From positions 1 to 64,000 of the forward strand of contig NZ_JABVAX010000016.1 of NCBI RefSeq assembly GCF_013404595.1: a stretch of 64,000 nucleotides of DNA, in the 5' to 3' direction. The notes beneath the pieces are model-generated. The model was given only the letters and a program-made list of their open reading frames with translations, ran no database searches and was not told the origin of the DNA. The position numbers and the translations under genes are program-made. Positions 25,702 through 34,717 of the stretch are shown piece after piece (position 1 is the stretch's first letter; every line of letters begins with the position of its first letter). This DNA is from Jannaschia marina. Its GTDB lineage: Bacteria; Pseudomonadota; Alphaproteobacteria; Rhodobacterales; Rhodobacteraceae.

Positions 25702-26682
25702 ATGAAGACCACCACCATCGCCACGGGCCTGACCCTGATCGCCGCCGCCGCCAGTGCGGAGCCGCTCACGGTCTATGCCCCCGACTACTTCGGCAGCGAA
25801 TGGGGCCCCGGCCCCGCGATCAAGGCCGCTTTCGAGGCGGAGTGCGAGTGCGAGATCGAATACGTCATCGGCGACCTGCTGCCGCGCCTGCGGCTCGAGG
25901 GCGACCGGACGCCGGCCGACGTGGTGATCGGGCTCAACATCGACGACGCGGAGCGCGCGCGCCAGATCGGCATCTTCGCGCCGCACAACGTCACCTTCGG
26001 CGAACTGACGATGCCGGTCGAATGGACCGACGACGTCTTCCTGCCCTACGATTGGGCCTACGCGGCCTTCATCTACGACGCCACCAAGATCACCGAGGTG
26101 CCCGAGACCTTCGCGGCCTTCCTCGAAATGGACGACGACATCCGCATCGCCGTGCAGGACCCGCGCGCCTCGGCCTCGGGGCTCGACCTCGCGCTCTGGA
26201 TCCACAGCGTCTTCGGCGAGGAGGGCGCGACCGACGCCTGGGCCGCGCTGGCCCCGAGGATCGCGACGGTCACCAAGGGCTGGTCCGAGGCCTACGGGCT
26301 CTTCACCGAGGGCGAGGTCGACATGGTCTTCAGTTACGCCACCTCGCCCACCTACCACATCATCGCCGAGGGCGACGACACGAAGAAGGCGATCCTCTTC
26401 GAGGAGGGGCACTACGTCACGGTCGAGACGGCCGCGCAGGTGGCCGCGACCGATCAGCCCGAGCTGGCGCAGGCCTTCATGGACTTCATCCTGACCGAGG
26501 GCTTCCAGTCGATCATCCCCGAAGGCAACTGGTCGATGCCCGCGAACCTGCCGTTCGAACAACTGCCCGAGGGCTTCCAGACCCTGCCCCTGCCCGAGAC
26601 CGCGCTGACCTACACCGCGCCCGAGGCCGAGGCCCTGCGCGACACCGTTGTCGGGCAGTTCGAGGCCGGCTTGCGGAACTGA
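25702..26682 (+). CDS. thiB: Thiamine ABC transporter, periplasmic binding protein
   Basis: A 326-residue protein with a signal peptide (MKTTTIATGLTLIAAAASA|EPL). The mature domain reads LTVYAPDYFGSEWGPGPAIKAAFEAECECEIEYV..., then VFLPYDWAYAAFIYD, PRASASGLDLALWIHSVFGEE, GWSEAYGLFTEGEVDMVFSYATSP and IPEGNWSMPANL, all typical of ThiB. It binds thiamine or its phosphates for uptake. ATG 25702 follows GGGAGTGAGAGAG; ATG 25687 is the alternative. It is directly downstream of the TPP riboswitch and 3 bp before thiP. Confidence 0.95.
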   Translation: MKTTTIATGLTLIAAAASAEPLTVYAPDYFGSEWGPGPAIKAAFEAECECEIEYVIGDLLPRLRLEGDRTPADVVIGLNIDDAERARQIGIFAPHNVTFGELTMPVEWTDDVFLPYDWAYAAFIYDATKITEVPETFAAFLEMDDDIRIAVQDPRASASGLDLALWIHSVFGEEGATDAWAALAPRIATVTKGWSEAYGLFTEGEVDMVFSYATSPTYHIIAEGDDTKKAILFEEGHYVTVETAAQVAATDQPELAQAFMDFILTEGFQSIIPEGNWSMPANLPFEQLPEGFQTLPLPETALTYTAPEAEALRDTVVGQFEAGLRN

Positions 26683-26685
26683 GCC

Positions 26686-28218
26686 ATGGGCGCGCGACTG
26701 GGCCTTGCGGCGGCGCTCGCGCTCGCCGCGGCGCTCCTCCTGCCGCTCGGCGCGGTCGCGTGGCGGGCGGAAGGCTGGAGCGGGCTCAGGCCGTCGGACT
26801 GGGGCGCGCTCTGGTTCACGCTCTGGCAGGCGGCCGTCTCGGCGGCGCTCTCCGTCCTCCTGGCCGTGCCCGTCGCGCGCGCCCTCGCCCGGCGCCGTTT
26901 TCCGGGGCGCGGCGCGGTGCTCCTCCTCCTCGGGGCCCCCTTCATCCTGCCGGTGATCGTCGCCGTCCTCGGCCTCGTCGCCGTCTTCGGGCGCGCGGGC
27001 GTCGCCAACGTGGCGCTCGGCTGGCTCGGGATCGAGCCGGTCTCGATCTACGGTTGGCAGGGCGTGATCCTCGCCCATGTCTTCTTCAACATGCCGCTCG
27101 CCACGCGGCTCATATTGCAGGGCTGGCTCGCGCTACCCGGGGAGCGGCTGCGCCTTGCCGCAGCGCTCGGCTTCACCGCCGCCGATACTTTCCGTCGCCT
27201 CGAGTGGCCCATGCTGCGCGCCATCGTGCCCGGCATCTTCCTCGTGATCTTCCTCATCTGCACGACCTCCTTCGCGGTCGCGCTGGCGCTCGGCGGCGGG
27301 CCCGGCGCGACGACGGTGGAACTGGCGATCTACCAGGCGTTCCGCTTCGACTTCGACCTGTCGCGCGCCGCCCTGCTGGGCGCGATGCAACTCGCGCTCG
27401 GGGCTGCAGCCGCCGCGCTCTCGCTGCGGCTGGCGCTGCCGTCGGGCTTCGGGGCCGGGCTCGACCGGGCCGTGCCGCGATGGGACAGCCGGGGCGTCGG
27501 CCTGCGCCTGCAGGATACGCTCGCGATCGCGCTGGCCTGCGTCTTTCTCCTTCTACCGATGCTCCTCGTCCTCGTCGAAGGCGCGCTCCACGTCACCGCC
27601 CTGCCCCGCGTGGCCTGGGAGGGCGCGCTGCGCTCCCTCGTCATGGCGCTCGCCTCGGCGGCGCTGACAGCGGGGATGGCCCTGCCGATGGCCATGGCCG
27701 CCGTGCGCCGGGGCGGCGGCGCGGTCGAGACGGTGGGCACGCTCTCCATCGCCGCCTCGCCGCTGGTGCTGGGGACCGGACTCTTCATCCTGCTCCTGCC
27801 GGTGACGAACCCGGTGGACATGGCCCTGCCGGTGACCGTCTTCGTCAACGTGATCCTGGCGCTGCCCTTCGCCCTGCGCGCCCTCATTCCCGCGATGCGC
27901 ACGCTGCAGGCGGACTATGGCCGCCTCGCCGCCTCCCTGGGCCTCGTCGGGTTTGCCTGGCTCCGGCTCGTCGCCGTGCCCCGGCTCGGGCGACCGCTCG
28001 GCTTCGCCTGCGGCCTGACGGCGGCGCTTTCGGCGGGCGACCTCGGGGTGATCGCCCTCTTCGCCTCGCCCGACCGCGGCACGCTGCCGCTCGTGCTCTA
28101 TCAACTCATGGGCTCCTACCGGATGGAGGAGGCCAAGGCCGCCGCGCTCGTCCTCGTGCTGATGTCTCTGGGGCTGTTCTGGCTGTTCGAAAGGGGAGGT
28201 CGCCATGTTGAGACTTGA
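26686..28218 (+). CDS. thiP: Thiamine ABC transporter permease
   Basis: A 510-residue fused permease with two BPD_transp_1 halves (about residues 45-250 and 290-500) and some twelve helices. The EAA-like loops are LAAALGFTAADTFRRLEWPMLRAIVPG in the first half and LAASLGLVGFAWLRLVAVPRLGRPLG in the second. It forms the inner-membrane channel for thiamine uptake with ThiB and ThiQ. Very GC-rich. Overlaps thiQ by 14 bp. Confidence 0.95.
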   Translation: MGARLGLAAALALAAALLLPLGAVAWRAEGWSGLRPSDWGALWFTLWQAAVSAALSVLLAVPVARALARRRFPGRGAVLLLLGAPFILPVIVAVLGLVAVFGRAGVANVALGWLGIEPVSIYGWQGVILAHVFFNMPLATRLILQGWLALPGERLRLAAALGFTAADTFRRLEWPMLRAIVPGIFLVIFLICTTSFAVALALGGGPGATTVELAIYQAFRFDFDLSRAALLGAMQLALGAAAAALSLRLALPSGFGAGLDRAVPRWDSRGVGLRLQDTLAIALACVFLLLPMLLVLVEGALHVTALPRVAWEGALRSLVMALASAALTAGMALPMAMAAVRRGGGAVETVGTLSIAASPLVLGTGLFILLLPVTNPVDMALPVTVFVNVILALPFALRALIPAMRTLQADYGRLAASLGLVGFAWLRLVAVPRLGRPLGFACGLTAALSAGDLGVIALFASPDRGTLPLVLYQLMGSYRMEEAKAAALVLVLMSLGLFWLFERGGRHVET

Positions 28219-28897
28219 GGGGCTCCGGCTGTCGCAGGGCAGTTTCGGCCTCGACGCGGACGTCGCCTTTCCGGCGGGCGGCGTCACCGCACTCATGGGG
28301 GCGAGCGGGTCGGGCAAGTCGACGCTTCTGGCCGCGATCGCGGGGTTCCTGGATCCGGCGGCGGGACGGATCGTGATCGAGGGAGCGGACGTGACCGACC
28401 TCGCCCCGGGCGATCGGCCGCTGTCGGTCCTGTTTCAGGATCAGAACCTCTTTCCCCACCTCACGGTCGCTGAAAACGTGGGCCTCGGCCTGCGCCCGGA
28501 CCTGCGCCTGTCGGATGACCAGCGCGCAGCCCGCGACCGCGCCATCGCGCGTGTGGGACTGGACGGAATGGCCGACCGATTGCCCCGCGACCTTTCCGGC
28601 GGACAGCAGAGTCGCGCGGCGCTGGCGCGGGCGCTTCTGCGCGGACGGCCCTGGCTTCTGCTCGACGAACCGTTCTCGGCGCTCGGCCCGGCCCTGCGGA
28701 CGGAGATGCTCGCCCTCCTGCAGGAAACGGCGCGGGACGAGAACCTGTCCGTCCTTATGGTGACCCATGCGCCCGAGGATGCGCGCGCCGTCGCCGACCG
28801 CACGGCACTCGTCGCGGACGGTGCGCTCTCCGCCCCCGTGGATACCGCGACACTCTTCGCCGACCCTCCGCCCGCGCTGCGCGCCTATCTCGGCTGA
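28205..28897 (+). CDS. thiQ: Thiamine ABC transporter ATPase
   Basis: A 230-residue ATP-binding subunit: Walker A GASGSGKST (about 32-40), Q-loop VLFQDQNLFPHLTV, ABC signature LSGGQQSRAALARALL, Walker B WLLLDEPFSAL and switch His in LMVTHAPEDA. It powers ThiP. Last gene of the riboswitch-controlled thiBPQ operon; a terminator follows. Confidence 0.95.
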   Translation: MLRLEGLRLSQGSFGLDADVAFPAGGVTALMGASGSGKSTLLAAIAGFLDPAAGRIVIEGADVTDLAPGDRPLSVLFQDQNLFPHLTVAENVGLGLRPDLRLSDDQRAARDRAIARVGLDGMADRLPRDLSGGQQSRAALARALLRGRPWLLLDEPFSALGPALRTEMLALLQETARDENLSVLMVTHAPEDARAVADRTALVADGALSAPVDTATLFADPPPALRAYLG

Positions 28898-28904
28898 AAC
28901 GCGA

Positions 28905-28930
28905 AGGGCCCCGCACATATGGCGGGGCCC
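28905..28930. terminator. Bidirectional terminator between thiQ and cytochrome gene
   Basis: GGGCCCCGC-acatat-GGCGGGGCCC is a near-perfect 9-bp stem in the 54-bp gap between two convergent genes, so it can serve both. Confidence 0.8.
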
Positions 28931-28951
28931 CTGTCGTCCGGAAAGGCCGGA

Positions 28952-29410
28952 TCAGTTGGTCTCTTCGGCTTCGCCCTCGTCCGAGAACTGCGCCAGGAAT
29001 GCATAGAGGTTCACCGCGTCCTCTTCCTTGCGCACGCGGTAGGACATCTTGCCCCGGCCGTTGTCGCCCGCGACCTCCCGCAGGTGACCCGTCGGATCCT
29101 GCACGTAGGCGACGAAGTTCTCCTCGTCGTAGACCATGCCAGCCTCACCAGCGGCGACGATGAGGTCGGAGTAGCGGAAATCCTCCACCGTGCCGGCGGT
29201 CCGGCCGACGATGCCATAGAGGTTCGGGCCGGTCTTGGCGGCGCGGCCGGCCAGGACTTCGCCGTCGGCATTCTCGACCACATGGCAGGACTGACACTGG
29301 CGGAAGGCGCTCTCGCCCGCCTCCGCGTCGCCCGAAGCGGCAAGGTGCCCGTCGGCGAAGGCCGGCGTGGCCAGGATTGAGGCGACGGCGGCGAGCTGTG
29401 CGAGTTTCAT
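28952..29410 (-). CDS. Class I c-type cytochrome (cytochrome c2-like)
   Basis: A 152-residue periplasmic electron carrier. Signal peptide MKLAQLAAVASILATPAFA, then haem site C39-Q-S-C42-H43 and a likely sixth ligand Met122 in GKMSYRV, with KTGPNLYGIVGR between them as in cytochrome c2/c550 proteins. It could pass electrons from the bc1 complex to an oxidase or a photosynthetic reaction centre. It is divergent from ppsR, a photosynthesis regulator. The acidic C-terminal tail (DEGEAEETN) is unusual. Confidence 0.92.
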   Translation of the reverse strand: MKLAQLAAVASILATPAFADGHLAASGDAEAGESAFRQCQSCHVVENADGEVLAGRAAKTGPNLYGIVGRTAGTVEDFRYSDLIVAAGEAGMVYDEENFVAYVQDPTGHLREVAGDNGRGKMSYRVRKEEDAVNLYAFLAQFSDEGEAEETN

Positions 29411-29561
29411 GGGTGATCTCCCTGGTAGTGGCTGTCGTGGTTAGCTATTCGTGACGGAACCTAAGGCAAGAGATCGTCACAGCAAGGCACGACTAGGCAA
29501 CACAAATCTGCGTCACTGGCCGACCCGGCACTTCGTCGCAGGCGGACCGACCTGAAACCGC

Positions 29562-29589
29562 TTGGTTTTGGACGTGTTGGGTCTATGTT
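29562..29589 (+). promoter_or_regulatory. Possible ppsR promoter
   Basis: TTGGTT, a 16-bp spacer and TATGTT lie 57 bp upstream of the ppsR start. Only loose resemblance to sigma-70 boxes; no TGT-N12-ACA PpsR operator is seen in this gap. Confidence 0.3.
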
Positions 29590-29646
29590 TCTCCGAACGA
29601 CAGGAAGACCCGATTTTATCCAGTTTCACCAGGCGAGGAAGCTCGT

Positions 29647-30990
29647 ATGAGTGCCCGTGATCTCCAATCCCTCCCACAGTCGACGCCCGATGCCCGCGAG
29701 GCGACGATCGCAGACGTGTCGTTCGACGTCGGCAAAGATGGAAGGATTGCGGCGATCGAGGGAAGCCTGCCCGATACCGAAGGCTGGATCGGTGCCGATA
29801 TCTCCGGTGTCGTGAGCCCCGCCGGGCTCCGCCGGATCGAGGCTGCGCGCAGGGGTGCAGTGGCCGGGCGCTTTCACATCGACCTGCTGCTGCCGGGCGG
29901 CGAGAGCCTGCCGCTCTCGGCCTGGCTCCGGACGGAGGGCGATGGATACCGGCTTCTGGGCTTCGACGAGACCCCGCTCGCCGACGCCGTGGCGCGCGCC
30001 GACCGGCTTCAGGCCGCGCTCGACGCGGCCGAGGGCGAGGACCGGATGGCCCGGGGTCTCCACCTCGCGACGCTGGCGCATCTTCCCGTCGCTCTCGTCC
30101 TCGTGGATGTGGCGAGCGGCCGTGTTCTCGAAGCGAGCAAGCGCGCGGCGACCGTGCTCGGGCTTTCTATGGAGGGGCCCGCCTCGAACGGCCTCGGCAT
30201 CGCCTTCACGCAGTGTTTCGAAGGGCGGCGACGCAGCGAATTCATCGACGGCCTCTGCGCGGCGGCGACGGCGAACCGCAGTGTCACCTCCGACCTGCGC
30301 GCCGGGCGCGGCAAGGTGGTCCTGCACCCGAACCTGACCCGTGCGGGCGGCAGTCTGATCCTCGTCTGCCGACTCGAGACGGACGGTGATACGCCGGCCG
30401 CGGCCGGAACCGGAGGAGCCGTCTTCGCAGCGACCGCCGACGGCATGGTGATCGTCGACGAGGCGGGCCGCATCCAGTCGACCAACGCCGCCTTCCGCGA
30501 CATGGTCAGCGCGACTTCCGATGCCGTCCTCGACGGTCGCCCGCTGGAGACGTTCCTCGCCCGTGGCGCGATCGACCTGCGCGCCATGACCGAGCCGACG
30601 CGCCCGCGCGTCCTCAACACGCAGGTCGTCGGCCTCAACGGGCAGCGGCTGTCGGTCGAGATCTCGTCGGCCGACCTGCCGGGCAGCGGTCAGGGCCTCA
30701 TCCTGCGCGACACGACCCATGCGGAGATCACCCGCGCCACCGCGCAGACGCCGGAGCTTACGGTGGGCCTGCCGAACACCGGCGCGGACTTCGCGCGCCA
30801 GGTCGGCACCGTGCCCCTGCGCGACATCGTGGCCGGCATGACCGATGTGATCGAGAAGGACTGCATCGAGGCCGCGATCGCGCTCACGCAGAACAATCGC
30901 GTTTCGGCCGCCGAGATGCTGGGCCTCAGCCGACAAAGCCTGTATGTGAAACTTCGCAAGTTCGGCTTGCTGGAGAAGGGCGACGACTGA
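29647..30990 (+). CDS. ppsR: PpsR/CrtJ-type photosynthesis gene regulator
   Basis: This 447-residue protein has the family layout: an N-terminal region, a coiled linker (ADAVARADRLQAALDAAEG), two PAS domains (about 145-250 and 262-370) and a C-terminal Fis-type helix-turn-helix ending VSAAEMLGLSRQSLYVKLRKFGL. The block GTVPLRDIVAGMTDVIEKDCIEAAIALTQNN is diagnostic of PpsR. One cysteine lies between the PAS domains region (FTQCFEG) and one just before the DNA-binding helix (KDCIEAA), the position used for redox sensing in known PpsR/CrtJ. PpsR represses bacteriochlorophyll and carotenoid genes under oxygen. idi follows 25 bp on. Confidence 0.94.
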   Translation: MSARDLQSLPQSTPDAREATIADVSFDVGKDGRIAAIEGSLPDTEGWIGADISGVVSPAGLRRIEAARRGAVAGRFHIDLLLPGGESLPLSAWLRTEGDGYRLLGFDETPLADAVARADRLQAALDAAEGEDRMARGLHLATLAHLPVALVLVDVASGRVLEASKRAATVLGLSMEGPASNGLGIAFTQCFEGRRRSEFIDGLCAAATANRSVTSDLRAGRGKVVLHPNLTRAGGSLILVCRLETDGDTPAAAGTGGAVFAATADGMVIVDEAGRIQSTNAAFRDMVSATSDAVLDGRPLETFLARGAIDLRAMTEPTRPRVLNTQVVGLNGQRLSVEISSADLPGSGQGLILRDTTHAEITRATAQTPELTVGLPNTGADFARQVGTVPLRDIVAGMTDVIEKDCIEAAIALTQNNRVSAAEMLGLSRQSLYVKLRKFGLLEKGDD

Positions 30991-31015
30991 CGCCCGGCAC
31001 GAAGGGCGCGGTGAC

Positions 31016-31573
31016 ATGACTTCCGAGACGACGAACGCGATGGGCGAGATCCTTATCCCCGCCTGGGTGGATGGCGTGCTGACGCCCGTGGAGAAGCTCG
31101 ACGCGCACCGTCGTGGACTCCGGCACAAGGCGGTGTCCGTCTTCCTGCTTTCCGGCGATCGGCTTCTGATTCAGCAGCGCGCCGCAGGCAAGTACCATAC
31201 GCCCGGGCTCTGGGCGAACACCTGCTGCACGCATCCGCACTGGAACGAGGCCCCTGCGGCCTGTGCCCATCGCCGGCTCGACGACGAACTCGGGATCACC
31301 GGTGTGGCTCTCGCCCGGCGGGAGGCCATCGAGTATCGGGCCGAGGTCGGACCCGATCTGATCGAGCACGAGGTCGCCGAGGTCTTCGTGGGGCATGTGG
31401 ACGACGGCCTCGCGATCCGCCCGAACCCCGACGAAGTCCAGGCGACGCGGTGGATCCCGCTGTCACGTCTCATGGAGGAGATCGGCTCGACGCCGGACCT
31501 TTTCACGCCCTGGATCCGCATCTACATGCAGGAACATCACGAACGGATCTTCGGGGAGACAGACACGGCTTGA
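31016..31573 (+). CDS. idi: Isopentenyl-diphosphate delta-isomerase, type 1
   Basis: A 185-residue Nudix-fold enzyme interconverting IPP and DMAPP for isoprenoids and carotenoids. Landmarks: HKAVSVFLLSGDRLLIQQRAAGKYHTPGLWANTCCTHPHWNE, with the catalytic Cys of NTCCTHP, then AHRRLDDELGI and the catalytic Glu region EHEVAEVFVG. Normal length. Directly after ppsR, an arrangement known from photosynthesis gene clusters, so it may serve carotenoid or bacteriochlorophyll side-chain supply. Confidence 0.95.
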   Translation: MTSETTNAMGEILIPAWVDGVLTPVEKLDAHRRGLRHKAVSVFLLSGDRLLIQQRAAGKYHTPGLWANTCCTHPHWNEAPAACAHRRLDDELGITGVALARREAIEYRAEVGPDLIEHEVAEVFVGHVDDGLAIRPNPDEVQATRWIPLSRLMEEIGSTPDLFTPWIRIYMQEHHERIFGETDTA

Positions 31574-31590
31574 GGGATCGCTACGAGGAA

Positions 31591-31668
31591 GCCCGCATCC
31601 GGGGAGACAGAGAACGACCAGTCTGTCGATCCCCCGATGCGGGCAGACGACCCTGTCTGAAAACAGGG
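31591..31668 (+). terminator. Two hairpins after idi
   Basis: GCCCGCATC-cGGGG (31591-31604) pairs with CCCCcGATGCGGGC (31631-31644) across a 26-base loop, followed by CCCTGT-ctgaaa-ACAGGG (31651-31668). No T-run follows either. They probably mark the idi transcript end; a stable 3' RNA fragment is possible. Confidence 0.5.
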
Positions 31669-31849
31669 ACGATCCGGCGGCGACCGAGTGCCGATCGGGA
31701 CAGCGACCCAGCCACGCGGCCCGGATAGTGTAAGGTTAGTGATACATCGTTTTTCGTCAAGACGGATTTACAATTTTGCGTGATTCCGCCTGATTTTACA
31801 ACCAGTACACGTATAGCGTGTACCGCGACTCTCGCAGAAGGAGCGCTCC

Positions 31850-32407
31850 ATGTCCGAAGACTTCCCCGGCTGGCACGGCACGACGATCATTGGTGTCCGC
31901 AAGGGGGGCCAAGTCGTCGTTGCCGGCGACGGACAGGTGAGCCTGGGCCAGACGGTCATCAAGGGCACCGCGCGCAAGGTGCGACGGCTCTCGCCCGGCG
32001 GGCATGACGTGGTCGCGGGTTTCGCCGGCTCCACCGCCGATGCCTTCACCCTGCTCGAGCGGCTCGAGTCGAAGCTGGAGGCGACGCCAGGGCAACTCGC
32101 CCGCGCGAGCGTGGAACTGGCGAAGGACTGGCGGACCGACAAATACCTCCAGAAGCTCGAGGCGATGCTCATCGTCACCGACGGCAAGGATCTCTTCGTC
32201 ATCACCGGAGCCGGCGACGTGCTGGAACCCGAGCACGACGTCGCGGCCATCGGCTCGGGCGGTAACTACGCGCTGGCGGCGGCAAGGGCGTTGATGGACG
32301 GGGACCTCGACGCCGAAACGATCGCCCGCAACGCGATGGGCATCGCGGCCGACATCTGCGTCTACACGAACGGCAATCTGACGGTCGAAGCCATCGACGC
32401 GGATTAA
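31850..32407 (+). CDS. hslV: HslV peptidase subunit of the HslVU protease
   Basis: A 185-residue proteasome-like threonine peptidase. [32 protein letters not shown] carries the nucleophile Thr11, so the first ten residues form a short propeptide that must be removed, as in other alphaproteobacteria. [14 protein letters not shown] is the conserved C-terminal region. It forms double hexamers capped by HslU. Preceded by AGAAGGAG. Unusually, hslU is not adjacent: two genes intervene. Confidence 0.96.
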   Translation: MSEDFPGWHGTTIIGVRKGGQVVVAGDGQVSLGQTVIKGTARKVRRLSPGGHDVVAGFAGSTADAFTLLERLESKLEATPGQLARASVELAKDWRTDKYLQKLEAMLIVTDGKDLFVITGAGDVLEPEHDVAAIGSGGNYALAAARALMDGDLDAETIARNAMGIAADICVYTNGNLTVEAIDAD

Positions 32408-32442
32408 ACCGATCTTAAACTCCGTCCCCTAGGCCTGCGTCC

Positions 32443-34200
32443 ATGGACGGAGACGACAAGAGCCCGACACGCGTGCAGATCTGGGAGCAGACCTCCCGGA
32501 TGCACGAGTCCGCGATCATCGCAGATCAGGAACTGGCCAAGCGCTACGCGGTCTGCGCGTCGCTCGCGATGATCCCGGTCTGCGGGGTCAGCGCCTGGCT
32601 GGCCGGCAACGCGATCGCACCCATCCTGATCGCCGCAACCGTGTTCGGCGTGCTGAGCGTCGTGATGCTGCGCGTGAAGGGGCGGACGGGCCGCGTCCTC
32701 CTCGCCCTGTCGCTCTTTTCGCAGGGGTTCCTCGTGGCGGCCGCCCTCGCCGGTCACCCCTGGCATATCGAAAGCTACGGGTTTCTCTTCATCTTCATGG
32801 CGATGCTCACCGACATGCGGGATCGTGCGGTGATCGTGGCGGCGCTCGCCTACTGCCTCGTGCGCCAGCTCGTCCTCGTCTTCGTCGCGCCCGAACTCAT
32901 CTTCCCACCCGCACCGATGACGGACCATCTCCAGCGTTTCGCGGTTCACAGCATCATCCTGGCGATCTCCGCCGTCTTCTTCATTCTGGTCGTCACGCGC
33001 CGCGCAACGATCAGCAACCATATCCGCGAGACGCAGGGAAAACTCGCGACGGCCATGCAGTCGGCCGAGGACGCGCGCCTTGCGGCCGAGGAGGCGGTGC
33101 AACAATCCGAATGCGCGCGCGCGCGGGCCGAAGCCGCCCGGGCGGATGCGGAGATGGCGCGCAAGTCGCTCGAGGAGAGCGCCGAGACGGCGCGGCGGGC
33201 CGATGAGACGGCACGCCGGGCCGAAGCCGAGCGACAGCAGGCATCCGCCGAAACCGCCGAGCGACAGCAATACGTCGTCGGAACGCTGCGCGCCGCGCTC
33301 TCGGAGCTTGCGAACCGCAACCTGACAGCGCGCATCGACACCCCGCTCGACAGCGAGCATGACCCCGTTCGCCTCGACTACAACGCCGCGCTCGACGGGC
33401 TTGCAGAAGCCATCGCGACGGCGGCACGTCACAGCGAACAGGTCGAGATCGACAGCGAAGCGATCGGGCAGCAGATCGCGGAACTCACGAACCGGACGGA
33501 GCGTCAGGCCGACACGCTCGAAGCGGCCACCGACACGATCACCACGATCATGTCCCGCGTGAAGGTCGCCGCCGACGGCGCGCGCCGGGTCGACGATCTG
33601 GTCAAGACCACCCACGCATCGGCGCAGACCGCGGAATCGGTCGTCACCCGGGCGGCCGCGGCCATGTCGGAGATCCGCGAGGTGTCGGGCCGGATTTCGT
33701 CGATCGTCCAACAGATCGGCGAAATCTCCTTCCAGACGAACCTGCTGGCCCTCAACGCGGGGATCGAGGCCGCGCGGGCTGGCGACGCCGGGCGGGGCTT
33801 CGCCGTGGTCGCGGCAGAGGTCGGTGCCCTCGCCCGTCGCACCGCCAAGGCCGCCGAAGAGATCAGCGGCCTCGCCCAGCACAGCTCCGAGCGCGTGTCG
33901 GAGGGCACCGGGCTGGTCGAGGACACGGAGGCCGCCCTGCACGAGATCGAAGCCCACATGACCGAGCTTCTGGCCACCGCCTCCGCCATCGCGACCGCCG
34001 CCGAGGAACAGTCGACCCATTTCGAGGAGGTGGGCGGTGCCGTGGGCGAGCTCGAGACGATGACGGAGCACAACGCCCGCATGGTCGAGGCGTCGAACGC
34101 AGCCGTGAACGAGTTGCGCCGCAGCGCGCAGGTTCTGTCACGCAAGATGCGGGAGTTCAGGATCGGCACCGAGGCGGCACGGCCCCGCCTCAGCGCCTGA
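32443..34200 (+). CDS. Methyl-accepting chemotaxis protein
   Basis: This 585-residue protein has about five or six N-terminal helices (about residues 35-190) with almost no periplasmic loop, so it may sense through the membrane or cytoplasm. A long Glu/Ala/Arg coiled coil follows (about 195-275). The signalling domain has the conserved tip EISFQTNLLALNAGIEAARAGDAGRGFAVVAAEVGALARR (about 425-465). It relays signals to CheA/CheW; no che genes are in the window. It sits between hslV and hslU, 35 bp after hslV. Confidence 0.93.
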   Translation: MDGDDKSPTRVQIWEQTSRMHESAIIADQELAKRYAVCASLAMIPVCGVSAWLAGNAIAPILIAATVFGVLSVVMLRVKGRTGRVLLALSLFSQGFLVAAALAGHPWHIESYGFLFIFMAMLTDMRDRAVIVAALAYCLVRQLVLVFVAPELIFPPAPMTDHLQRFAVHSIILAISAVFFILVVTRRATISNHIRETQGKLATAMQSAEDARLAAEEAVQQSECARARAEAARADAEMARKSLEESAETARRADETARRAEAERQQASAETAERQQYVVGTLRAALSELANRNLTARIDTPLDSEHDPVRLDYNAALDGLAEAIATAARHSEQVEIDSEAIGQQIAELTNRTERQADTLEAATDTITTIMSRVKVAADGARRVDDLVKTTHASAQTAESVVTRAAAAMSEIREVSGRISSIVQQIGEISFQTNLLALNAGIEAARAGDAGRGFAVVAAEVGALARRTAKAAEEISGLAQHSSERVSEGTGLVEDTEAALHEIEAHMTELLATASAIATAAEEQSTHFEEVGGAVGELETMTEHNARMVEASNAAVNELRRSAQVLSRKMREFRIGTEAARPRLSA

Positions 34201-34203
34201 TCG

Positions 34204-34578
34204 TCAGTTCAGCCTGGCAACGCCCAGCGGCACGTTGAACCGCTCGCACCAGATCCAGACTTCGTTGTATCGGCTCGGGTCGATCCCGGCGGGGATGGCA
34301 TAGCTCGACGCGCCGTTCTTGTTCTTGAGAAGGCCCATCAGCGTGTTGGGGTCATAGCCGTCCCGTCCCAGCGCGACCTTCGGGTCGGGCGCATTGCCGA
34401 AACGGAAGTCGTCGAGCAGGTTCACCTGATTGCCCGCGACCTCGGCAGTGCCCGAAATCCCGTAGCGCGCGGCACCGGTGAACGTGCCGAGACGGCCATG
34501 GCCGCCGGCGACGGCGGGAAGGGCTGCACCGGCAACGAGGCCGGTGGCGGTGAGGGCAAGAAACGAACGGCGGTGCAT
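34204..34578 (-). CDS. DM13-domain secreted protein
   Basis: A 124-residue protein starting MHRRSFLALTATGLVAGAALPAVA, a signal peptide with a twin-Arg-like RRSF start. The mature part reads GTFTGAARYGISGTAEVAGNQVNLLDDFRFGNAPDPKVALG and ends NEVWIWCERFNVPLGVARLN; this is the DM13 fold with its single conserved Cys, proposed to take part in redox reactions. The longer open frame upstream has no support. It is antisense to and between the chemotaxis receptor and hslU. Confidence 0.88.
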   Translation of the reverse strand: MHRRSFLALTATGLVAGAALPAVAGGHGRLGTFTGAARYGISGTAEVAGNQVNLLDDFRFGNAPDPKVALGRDGYDPNTLMGLLKNKNGASSYAIPAGIDPSRYNEVWIWCERFNVPLGVARLN

Positions 34579-34717
34579 AACTGTCTCCGGGTTGGTGGTC
34601 TGCCCGGAGACTGCGCGCGGAATCGCGCCCTGCCTAGCCCACCCCACGCGCACGTGAGCGCCGTTGCGTTTCCGTGATCGGCGCTTAGTTAGGGGCAAAT
34701 ACCTATCGGAGTGCCCC

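Noticed and set aside
25800..28211. 803-codon open frame overlapping thiB, thiP and thiQ
   Set aside because: It runs in a different frame across three intact transporter genes and is Arg-rich without domains.
29411..29646. PpsR operator (TGT-N12-ACA) between the cytochrome gene and ppsR
   Set aside because: TGT words are present but none has ACA at the required spacing.
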